Below are positions 44,501 through 56,500 of a DNA stretch of 64,000 bases, in pieces. The stretch spans positions 95,677 through 159,676 of the forward strand of contig JAJDCD010000005.1 of the NCBI GenBank assembly GCA_029261035.1. The letters are read 5' to 3'. This DNA is from Candidatus Omnitrophota bacterium. GTDB lineage: Bacteria; Omnitrophota; Omnitrophia; Omnitrophales; JACROU01. The notes under the pieces are model-generated. The model ran no database searches. It saw only the letters and a list, made by a program, of their open reading frames with translations, and was not told where the DNA came from. Numbering within the stretch: position 1 is the first letter of the stretch; each line of letters opens with the position of its first letter. The translations under genes were made by a program, and so were the position numbers.

Positions 44501-47500
44501 GGGCTGGTAAAGCATTAATGGTTAGTTTGGTGACAGCGTATCAAGTTATTTCAATTTATAGAAAATCATTACGAAACAAAAAGGAGTCTTACTCTGTTGA
44601 TGAATTGGCAGGATTACTTGGAGTGACAAAAAACATTCTTGCTCAGGCTATTAAGTCTGGTGAGATTGCAGTGATCCACCTTCCTTTTTTAGGTCCAGAA
44701 CCTAGAATTTCGATTGTAGATTCAGAGGGAATTCTAAATATTTTTTCAAAAGTAGTAAAAAATTATTCTAAAGTTCTTCGTCCTTATACAAAAAAGAAAA
44801 TCTCATCTTGGAGAGAATTGATGGCTGTTGTTTCTGGGTGGGAAACAACCAACTCTTTAAAGGAAAAATGGGGCTTTAAATCTCATAATGGAATTCATCA
44901 GATGATGAGTAGGGGTAAAATTAAAGGGTTTCATATTGTGCACCCTTTAACAGAACAAGGGGTTTGGTATTTTCCTCCTGAAGAAGTAGGTCGAGTTGAT
45001 GATTTGGAAGAGATGAAACTAGCCAAGGTTTTGAAGATGGTGAACAAAGGAAGTCGTGCAAAAATTAAGACACGAAGTGAGTTGGAAAAGGTGCTGCACT
45101 CTTACTTTTCTTTAGAAAAACTTGAAAAGCGATGGTCTGTTTCTAATCGAAGTTTGAAAGGAATGATTCAAAGAGGAACGTTAGAGGCAGTTCGATTAGA
45201 TTTTATTGGGGAACAAAAGAGAGGGTATTTGGTTTCTCCTAAAGAGGTGAAGAGAATTGAGGGATTGGAACAAAAAAAATTAAAAAAAATTAAGAGATTT
45301 GTTTCTAAGTTTTCATCTCAAACAATTAAAACAATTGGTAAGTTAAGAAAAGTTACGCAGAATTGGATTAAACCAACAACACTTGATGAAAGACTAGGGA
45401 TTAGAGGGGGTACAGTTCGGCAAGCTATTGATAATGGGTTGATTCAAGCTGTACGCATGGATTTAATTGCATTTGGTGGTGATAAGTCCGCATATTTAAT
45501 TCCAACAGCAGAGATTAAAAGATTGGAAGGAAAAGTTAAAGCTCTAGCTAGAGATATCTCAGCTTTTTCAAAGAGTAAACCTAAAACAATTCAGGATATT
45601 AAAACAGCAACTAGAGAGTGGTTGAGAATTGAAGATTTAGCTAAGGAATTTGATGTTTCATTCGAAACCATTTTTGCGTTAGTGCGATCGGGTGAAATAA
45701 CAGCGTTTAAATTAGATTTAATTGGTTTAGGGGCATCTAAAGCTCCGTACGTGATTCCTCCAGAAGAAGTATCGAGAATTCGTGAGGAGCAGAATGAGAA
45801 AAAAAGAAAAGTGCTTTCTTTTGTGGAGCAGTATGAAAATGTTTCTTCTGAAGATGAAATAACGGTAATGAGGTTAAAAGATATTACGAGTCGTTGGGTC
45901 AAGTTAAGGCAATTTAAGACAGAGTTTGGTGTTCATTTGGCTACAGCGTTTAATTATGTAAGGCAGGGAAAAGTTAATGCAGTTCAAATGGATTTGTTGG
46001 GTTATGGAGGAAAGAAAGCATTTTACTTAATCCCACCTCAAGAAATTGAAAGAATTCGCCAAGAAGATAAACTTAAACTGACTCAAATAATTGATTTTGT
46101 TAGAACGTATATTAGTTCTAAAAGAAGAGTTAAGACATGGGAGGATGTTCAACAAGTTACAAATAGCTGGTTAAAGATTGAGGATTTAGTCAAAGCTGCT
46201 TCTGTTAAATTTGCGACAGCTTCAAGGTGGGTTAAAACAGGCAAGGTAAAAGGCATTAAAATTAAACTGATAGGGAAGAATAACACAAATGGTTATTACA
46301 TCATTCCACCTCAAGAGATAGATAGGGTTAAAAAAGAAAGAATGGATCGGAATAATCTAGCGTCTAGTTTAGGCCAGGAATCTACTGCTGTAGTTGATGT
46401 TCTATATCAAAAGTATCGATTTCTTTTACCTAAAAGTGTTCAGAAACAATTTAATTATGAGTTGGTGGCAGGGTGGTATGAAGTTGTTTCATCTGATACA
46501 ACTGTACTTCCGATGAAAATATTTGATTTTATTCAAAAAGTATATTCTTTATTAAGTCCCAATGAAGTAAATCAAGTAGCTGTTTTATTAGCGGACTTTC
46601 AAAAAGAGATTACAGAAATTTTGACGGCAGATGAGTCACTGGAACCGTCTGAAGAAGAAAAAGCACCTCAAGAAGTAGAGTTGGTAAAAGCAGTGGCGTT
46701 ACAAAAGCTTGTGGAGAAAAGACCTTTAGTAGATGAGATCTGGGAAGGAGACAAAAAAGCTCGGATCTCAATGGATCCTGTGTTTTGGGGTGTTCTGCAT
46801 TCCGATGAAAAGAAAGAATGGTTAAAGAAAATAAAGAAAATCCTTACCCGCAATTACTCTTCATTGAAAAAGGGGTTAGATTATGAAGAGCCTATTGGAG
46901 GCGGAAAAAAATTTAGGTCTCTAAAGTTAGGTTTGGTAGACGCGCCGCTAGTGCTTTCCCACGGGGTTAAAATTCATGCTATGCAACTCAAAGGAGTTGT
47001 TTTTGATTCTGGAAATATAACAGATGTTTTTAATATGCATCACGCTAAAAGAGAGTGGGGGCAGAAGCTCCCAGATGCTCCTGTCGTACAACCTATTTAT
47101 CATGAAGATGGAACTATCAGTTACATCCCTCGACAGTGGTCTCCTAAGGGCGGAATGGTATTAGATGAGGCTAAAAGAGAATTTGAGATGCATCGTTATT
47201 TTATGAAAAGTGGAATGCCTGTAAATTACCCCCTTGCTTATGGAGAGTTTTTGGGTGAAAAGGAACCATTAGGCAGAAAAATAGGATTTGTTTTATTAGG
47301 TCAAAGATTTCAACAAAACTATCGTTTCCATGATGTGCTGAACCGAATTTTGAATGCGAGGTATGTAGTGCCTATACAGGAGCTTTCAAAAGAGGGTAAA
47401 ACACCAGAAGAGATCGAGAGTTTATTTAGAGAAACCGAATTAGAGTTATTGGCCAACATTCAATCACATGGTCACTTGCTTCGCACGATTCATACTCCTA

Positions 47501-50500
47501 TGGTCCAAGAAGAGGAACGGTGGGAGGGGGCTTTTCATGGAAATTTACATCCAGCAAATGTGAGTGTGGATCCTGATTATTTTCTAAATATTCATGATTT
47601 AACCCATGCATACAACAAAGAAGAAGTAAGTTCATTGAAAGAGCAATTTGCAAGACAGTTACTTGATTTTGATGCTGCTTTATCGAGAACTCTAGAAGAT
47701 AAAGTTTTCATGGACTCGCAGTTACAAGACTTTCATGTAAGGAAAGGGTTGCCTGTTTCTTGGAAGGGTATGGAGTATGTGAAAACTTTTCTTCTTGGCT
47801 ATTTTTATGATTTTCCACCAGAAGTTATTGAAAAAGTGGCTAGAACCATGGTTATGGAGATAGAGGGACACCCCATAACTCGCACCAACAATATTATACA
47901 AAAACTAGGAGTGACTCGACTTCCTGCTTATCAACATCCAGACTTTATTTTCGATCTGATGCGGTATGTTGTTGGAATTAAAAAAGATGGAACACCTCTT
48001 TTAGAAGAAGAAAAAGAATCTGCTAAGAAAGAAATAGAACAAAAAATTCTTGCCTCCAGTTTAGGTCGTACTAAAGATCATTTTAATATGACCTTCGAAG
48101 GACATGCTTTTAATATTTTAGATGAAATGAAGAAGGGCAATTTTAGTATGAAGTGGATTTTGAATTTTAAACCAGAACCGCTTACTAGGATACAGGTGCC
48201 GGATAAAAGTGTTTATGTGAGTCGAAAAACCGTTTTAGAAGCAGCAAAAAGAAAAAGATTTGGCTTACCTTTAAGTGCTAAACGGTTAGAACAGTTACTG
48301 AAAGCAGGTGCAATTAAGCAGAATGAGAAAGGGGAGTTGAGTCGTTATGATGCTGAGTCTTTTATAAATGCTTATAGTTTGAGAGAAACGGCTGAGCTTA
48401 CAGGTCTAAATAGAGATCGATTGTCAGGCTTATCAGGCAGTAAAGACCGTATGGTTGTTGTGCAGGGAAACTATTATGTTTTCCATGATTGGATTGAAGA
48501 AATGCGGGCACGGCATCATCGCCTTGTGCCTGTTTCTCTTTTATCTGAAATGCTGAACCTAACCCATTCAACATTTCTGTCTAATCTCCGGAATCCCAAA
48601 AAATTCTTACGTCCTCATCTATTAAGGCAGTTATTCGATGATAGAAAAAATCTGTTAGAGTCTCGATTTACAGGAGAAGAGTACCACTATTTTGGAGATC
48701 ATTCTCCAACGTTGTCTGTGGATATTTTAACGGCATGGAGTATCTTTCAATTACTTCAAAGGGTTCCTAATATGGAAACGGCCAGTACGGTGGATGAATT
48801 ATCTAAAAAACTTTATGTTAATAGAGTTTTTGTGTCAAAAGCTATCGAAGAAGATCGGGTTGAAGCTACTTTGGTTAGGGGTATGCGCAAAGGAGGTCCT
48901 GTTTATTTAATTGATGAAGAGGAGGTAAGGCGCATAGAAAAAGAATTTAACCAAAAATTAAAATTATTAATAAAGGAAGTTAAAGCTTATGTTGATTCAA
49001 AGGTCCCTTTAAAAACATGGGAAGATATTCAAGAAGTTGTCAAAAATTGGGATACAACAGAAACATTAAAAGAACGATGGAATTTTAAAAGTATTAGTGG
49101 TATTCATGAAATGATGAGAAGGGAAGTTTTGAAGGGTGTTAATGTTGTAAACCCCTTATCCACAGTAGGTGTGAATTATTTTCCTCCACAGGAAGTTGAG
49201 AAATTAGATAAAAGAGATAGAAATAAGCTTGATGAAATCTTGGAATTTATTAACAGATATAGAGGGTCTCCCATTACAACTCGTGCTGAGATTGATGCAG
49301 CTGTAAGTAAATGGAGCACTCCTACTTATTTATCTAAAGTGACTGGAATACCAAGGCAAACAATGACCCGAAGAGTAAAGAAGGGTGCTGTCAAAGGTGT
49401 TCTGTTAGATCTTATTGGTTTTAAAAAGAAATTCATGGTTCCTCCTTCTGAAGCCCAAAAATTTATTCAAGCAAACTCAAAAATAAGTAAAGCCTCAAGT
49501 TTAGGAAGATCTAAAGATCATTTTGATGCCACAGTCCTAGGAGAAGAAGTGAATTTGCTTGATGCCATGAAAGAGGGCGCGTTTAAAGTCCAATGGTTTT
49601 TTAGTTTTAAGACTAAGAAGCTTCCTCGAGTTGAAATTCCAAAAAAACAAAAATATCTTACTAAAAAAGAAGTGTTACAGTTAGTATCTCAAGTAAAAGG
49701 AAAAAGAAGAATTGGTCCTTTGCGTTTGAATCAATTAATTGAGAAAGAATATATCAAAAGAGATTCTAATGGAAACTTAAATCGAGAGGATGTGTTGTTT
49801 TTTCTAAATGCATTTTCATTAAATGAAGCGGCAGCATTCATTGGGGTAAACCCAGACAGGCTCGGTAAAATTGCCTTAGAAAATGGATCGGTGAAATATG
49901 GTAAAGAGTATTTTGTTCCATATCAATGGGTTGAGCTATTAAGAGCCAATTTTCACGATCTTGTTCCTATTCGAATTTTAGCAGAAATGTTAGATATGGA
50001 ATTTTGGAACCTGGTAAATAAATTAAGAAGCCCTTCAAATTATTTTTCCGAAGATATTATAAAAGAGTTTTTCCCTTATCAAGAGACTTTAATTGATAAA
50101 AGAATTACAGGAGAAGAGTATCACTTTATCAATGGTAACAATGTTTTGGCTGTTGATTTGGCTACGGCATGGATGCTGTTTGTCATATTTAGAATGTTTC
50201 CAAATCCCAAGAAAGCGGCCACATTGACTTCGTTGGCTAATAAACTTTCTGTGAACAAAACATTGGTATCTACAGCGGTGAAGGAAGGTCGAATTAAAGC
50301 GACTCTCGTTTCTGTCTTAAAAAAGGGAGTTCCGTCCTACTTGGTTGATGAAGAAGAGTTTGACAGAGTTATTAAGGAATACAGTAAGAAGCTGAAAGAC
50401 CTTAAAGCTTTGTTAGTTCCATATCTGCGAGGTAAACAACTGAAGACGTGGCAAGATATTCAGGAAGTGGTTCAAGGTTGGGATACTGCAGAATCTTTAA

Positions 50501-53500
50501 AAGAGAAATGGGGATTTAATCAGGTTGATAGAATCCACAGAATGGTGAAAAGGGGCCTATTAAAGGGAGTTCATGTTGTGAACCCTCTATCGGTACATGG
50601 GAAGTGGTACTTTCCACCTTCTGAAGTGGAAAAGGTAGATGTTGTAGATCGAGAAAAACTGCAAGAAGCTTTGGGTTTTGTTAATCGCTATAGAAAAAGG
50701 AAAATACGAACTCGAGAAGCGTTAATCAAATCTCTAAAGAGATGGAGTTCGCCAGTTAAGTTAAGTAAATCAACAGGAATCCCTCGTCAGACCATGACGC
50801 GCTTGGTGAGAGATGGGTATGTGGAACATGTAAAGCTAGATATATTAGGACAACGGTCTCGTTATGTTATTCCTCCAGAAGCTGCTAAGAGATTTATAGA
50901 CGAGTTGAATGAAAAAATTATTACCTTTTCAGATAAACACTTATCTCCTTATGGTCAAGGTGCTAGAACATATAAACAACTAAAAAAATTGCTTAATAGA
51001 TGGTATACGATTTCTGAATTAAGTAAAACAACAGGAATTAACCAAGAAGAAATTGCCTGGAAAGTTGAAATCGGTGAATTAAACTCTGTCAATTTTGATT
51101 TCACTCCTCTTCAAGGGAGGATATACATCCCACCTCAAGAAGCAGAGAAATTAATTCAATCTTCAAGCGTGTCTGCTAATAGTTTAGGTGTTGCAAAAGA
51201 GCACTTTGATATTTTTGTTAATGGGAAGAAAGTAAATTTGATTGATGCGATGGTTGATGGGTCATTTCGTCCAGAATGGATAAGTCGTTTTGTCCCTAAA
51301 TCTTTACATGAAGTAAGCTTAAAAAATGTTGCTCCATCGATTACTTTTGAAAGAGCTGAAGAGTTATCAAAAAGATTGGGGCAAAGAGTTATTACTGTTT
51401 ACATGCTTTCCGAATTACAAGAGGCGGGTATTATAAGTAAAGAGTTTGAAGGAATGATTTCAAAAGAAGATCTTCAGTTTTTAATTAATTCCAGAAAATT
51501 GGGGGAAGCGGCACGGCTTGTAGAGCTTAATGAGGCTGATGTGTGGATGTTTGCTTCCAAACATGGAGCAAAAAGGTTGCGTAGAGAGTATTTCGTTCCT
51601 TTGGAGTGGATAGAAGAAGTTATGCTTAGAAAGCACCATTTGATTCCAGTTCAGTTATTAGTTGATGAGTTGGGTGTGAACTATGCATCTTTTGTGGATC
51701 GTTTAAAGAACCCAAGAAAGCATTTCTCCAAAATTATAGCTGAGGGCTATTTGGAAGGGAGAGACTCATTGCTAGAACCTTCTCTTAGAGGCAGTCTTGT
51801 TCATGGAAATTATCAAAATTTTATGATTGATTTGTCCCTAGCGTGGAAAGTAGTTCGATTAATTAAGGAAAAATCACTGTCCGACGGATACATCACTTCG
51901 GATGTGTTAGCAGAAAGAATAGGCGTTGATGTTAATGTCATTCTTTTAGGGATTAGAAATGAACTGATCAAGGTTAAAGAGATTTCTGATATTGCTGGTA
52001 GTGGCAAGTACCATTATGCCATTTCTGAGGATGAAGCAGAAAGAATAGAAAAATTATTTAGTGCTCAGTTGGCTGTATATCAACAGACTTTGGAAGAAAG
52101 TGGTTTTATAAAAAGAAAGTTAAACGGATGGAAAGATTTAAAGAAATTTATTCAGTCATGGCTTGGAACGGAACAGTTGAGACAGCGTTGGGGTTTTACG
52201 GGAAATCAAGCAATTATGCAGATGTACCAAAGAGGGAGTGTTTGGGGATTAGAACTAGCACATCCACTGTCAAGAACAGCAAAAGTCTTATTTCCATTGA
52301 AGGAAATTAGGAGCATTGAGAGAAAGGAAAAAATCAAATTCGAACTTATTGCTAAATTTATTTCTGAACATGTTGGAGTAGAGGTGAATGAAAAAGCAGA
52401 AATGTCAGATGTTTTTGAAGATTGGTATACCGTAAATGATTTACTGAAAGCCACAGGCTATAGTCGGAAAAAGGTTATGAGACAAATAAATAACGGGAAT
52501 ATCCCCTCAATCAAAATAGATCTACTAGCTATGCAAAGCCGTATTGTAATTCCACCCACTGTAGCTCAGCTGTGGATTGGACAACAACAAAAACCACCTT
52601 CGACAGCCTCCAGCTTAGGTAGAACAACAGAAGATTTTAATATTACTGTGAATGGAACTCCTGTGAATTTACTGGATGCGATGATGGAAGGAACATTTCA
52701 AATATCTTATTTACTGCAACTATATCAACCTATGAAAAGACAAGGTCATGCTCCTAAGAAAGCTTACTACTCCATTGATGAAGTGCTTGAAATCTTTAAA
52801 GAGAAGGGCAGAGGCCCTATAAGGAAGTTACATATAAATGAGTTTGTGACAATGAAAAGAAGAAAAAAAGAGGATAAGAGAATTAGGCATGAAGAGCTTC
52901 TCTGGTTGCTGAATACGGTACCTTTAAAAGAAGTTACCAAGTCTTTAGTTGGTCAACATTCGGATTTAAGAGAAAGGGCATTAGAGGGCGGTGCTGTTTT
53001 AGTTAAAGATAGAATGTTTGTTCCTGTTGCATGGCTTTCCCAACAGCAAGAAAAACAGGCTAATTTGGTTTCTGTGGGTTTATTAGCGAAAGTTATGGGT
53101 GTTTATCGCACTAAGCTATTTAAGTATATATTGGATCCACAAGGGATGTTTGGAGAGGCTATTTTTAATCAATATTTTCAAGACAAAGAATCGTTGTTGG
53201 AATTGTCTCAAAACGGAACAGTTTTTCATGGAACACAAAAGGCACGAATGATTACACTAGAGACAGCTTGGGCAATTGTAAGAATTTATAAAATCTCATT
53301 AGAGAGAGCGAAAGGCTCTATTGGTATTGTAGCGTTAGGCGAAGAGTTGGGTAGAGATCGTTACTTTGTTGACAAAATTATTAGAAGAGGAGAAATAGAT
53401 GCTTCGTTTATTCCTTTAGTAAGTGACGGCAAATATAAAGACAGAATAGTAGCTTCAGAACTTGAAAGAATTAGGGCTTTATACCGTAGATCATTAGCAA

Positions 53501-56500
53501 GTTATTCAGATGTACTTAAAAAATATGGGGTTGGTCCATTTAAAACATGGAGTGAGCTAGAAGAGTTTTTTGAATCATGGTATACCGCTGATGATGTAAG
53601 GCGTAGATTTGGTTTTAAAATCAAACGAAGTGTTTATGATATGTCTGAACGTGGAGTCTTGACCGGTATTCATGTAGCATCCCCTCTGATGCCACAAGGC
53701 CAAATTCGTTTTTTTCCAGTAGAAGTTGATAATCTTTTTAATAAAGACTTAGAGAGAGTTAATGAGATTTTGGTATTTATTAATCGCTTCAGAAAGCGTC
53801 CTATAGGAAATAAATCTCAAATACAAAGAGCAATTCGCGATTGGTATAAACTGCCTCAGTTAGAAAAAAAATGGGCTGTCTCAGATGGAACTTTGTTAGA
53901 TTCAATTAACAAAGGGAGCTTAGAAGCTATTAATATTGGCTTGATAGGAATGAAAGAACAAGGCTACTGGGTTCCAAGGCAAGAAGTACAGCGAATTGAA
54001 AAAGAACAGAAAAAAAGAAGAGAAGAGATTCTGAAATTTGTTTCTCAATATACAGATGAATCGATTAATACTACAAAACAACTTAAAAAAGCAACTCGTA
54101 AATGGTTCGCTGTTGAAGGAGCTGCAAAGAGGTTGGGGGTAAAGAAATCTCTGATAAAAAGTATGATTAAACGAAAAACCATTAGAAGTGTGAAGATGGA
54201 TTTGCTTGGTTATGGAGGGGGTAATACGTTGATGATGATCCCTCCTCAAGAGATAGGAAGAATCGAAAGGGAAGAAAAAGAAAAGTTAGATAGAATTATA
54301 GCTGATATTTCTCAATTTACTGAGAAACCTTTAATGACAGTAGAAGATGTTTTGAGAGCAACTCAAAGTTGGGTTAAAGCAGAAGAGTTTGCTAAAGAAT
54401 TTGGTGTGAATACGGCCCATGTTTTAGCTTTAATTAGATCTAATAAAATTCGTGCAGTTGAAATGAATTTATTGAAAGTTCGTGGAAATAAAATGTTTTA
54501 TTTGATTCCTCTTTCTGAAGTGGAGCGTTTTAAATTAGATCAAAAAAATCAGCTTGCTGAAATTATTCCACAAGTACGTGAATATACGGATGCCGAGATT
54601 GACACTATTGAAGGTTTGAAAAAAGCAACATTAGATTGGAGCAGTACGGGGGACTTTTCAAGAGAGTTTGGTTTTCCTGCAGCATCAGTGACTCGTATGA
54701 TTAAGGCTAACAATATTAAGGCTATACGATTTGATTTGTTTGGATTTGGAGGAAAAAATAGATTGTATTTAATTCCCCCACAAGAAGTTGCCAGTATAAG
54801 GCAAGAACAAGAAAGGAGATTTAAAGAGGTTCAGAATTACTTGCTTCATAATTTTAATATCGAAATTATGACATTGACTGATTTAGAAGAAGTAACTCAA
54901 GATTGGTTAGGGAAGGAAGATGTTAGGAGAGCTTTAAAAATAAGTCAGGCAACATTTTATTCTCATGTGAAGGATAGAAAAGTTAAATCCGTATTTATTG
55001 ACTTGTTGGGCTACAAAAGAAGAGCTGGTTATTATGTGTCTCCATATGAAGTGGAAAGGTGGGGGGGAGAGAGTTTAGATGAAGGGGCTTCAAAAAGGAA
55101 AGGTGAAAATATAAAATTAAAAGCAAAAAAAATTAAATCTAAAGCTTCTAGTTTGGGTAGAGAGATAGCGCTTTTGGTTGCGGAAGAGTATCCTTATAAT
55201 CAGTTGGTGCTTATACTTGATCGTGTAGACAGTTCATCTGATTATGCTGAGTTTGAGATTCGTTCTAAGAAACAAAAAATTGGAGAAGGAAGTTTTTTTA
55301 AGGGAGATGATCATTGGAATTTAGTCCACTTTGAATTGGGTTCGGAGTATAACTACCAGGAGGAAGGTAAGGAGGTTATAAAGTGGTTTGCTCGATACCT
55401 TCAGAATATGTTTCCAGGGAGTAGAAACCCTTTAAGGTTTGGTTGGGTGTATAACCCTGAAATGTTGAGTTTGGCTCACTCTGTTTTTGAACCAGACTCC
55501 ATGGAAATAATTTTTAAAAAACCTGGACCGTGGTATTCCATGGCTGATCCTAGTTTTAACTTGTTTTACTCTGCAGGTCCTTTACGTATTTATGATGATG
55601 TCCCTCTTTCTACAAAAGAAATTAAAGTTATTAAACAAGGGAGTTTTTACGTTCCTGTGAGCTATCCTCAAGAGGTGAAAAATGTCGTAGTAAGCAAATA
55701 TCACGTATCAGCACGATATAAAAGTACAGGTAACTTATTGAGAAAGATTCAGTTTGAGAGACCCTTTTCTATTAAAGGAAAGATACGGAAATCTCTATTG
55801 TCTTCCGCACGTTCTCTAGGGGATGAGCAGGATGAGTATGGATTAACTCGAAAGCAAAAAGAAGCAGTGCATCATTTCTTGTTTCCTAAAGACTTATCAG
55901 GTGAAGCAATATTAAAACAGGTTTTGATGTTACTTATCCCATATATCCTTTTAGGGGGATTGGTGGCTGCTGTGATGAGTCGTGAGAAAAAGTCAGATAA
56001 TCAAGCGGTTCCTCAATCAACATCAGAAGGGAAAAGTTTAGGTGGGACACGGCCTTTGTCTGCGGTAGATTATTTTGCTCAACTGGAACAAGAGCTGTCT
56101 GAAGCTTGGCAAGCTTGGGATCATCAAAGCTCGATGATGGATATGGGTTTTGTCGAATCTGCTTTAGAGCAAAAAACAAATTATTACGCATTGATGGGTC
56201 TTATAGCAAATTCGTTTATGCATTTTTCAACTCCTACATCAAAATTAGAAGAAGATGACGTAGTTCTTTATATTGCGCCAAATCAAAATGGTAACACAGG
56301 TATTTACCGTGTTTTAAGTGTATCTGGAATGCAAGTTCAACTGATGAATGTAGCAAACAAAACAATTTTAGTAGCGGAGACGAAGAAAATAAGAAGGATT
56401 GATTTATCAAAACCTAGAATTATGTCTCAGGTTGAAGAAATGCTTACAGAGTCTAGCTCTGCGAACAAAGAAAGCATTCGTTTAACGGTTAAAGGAGAGT

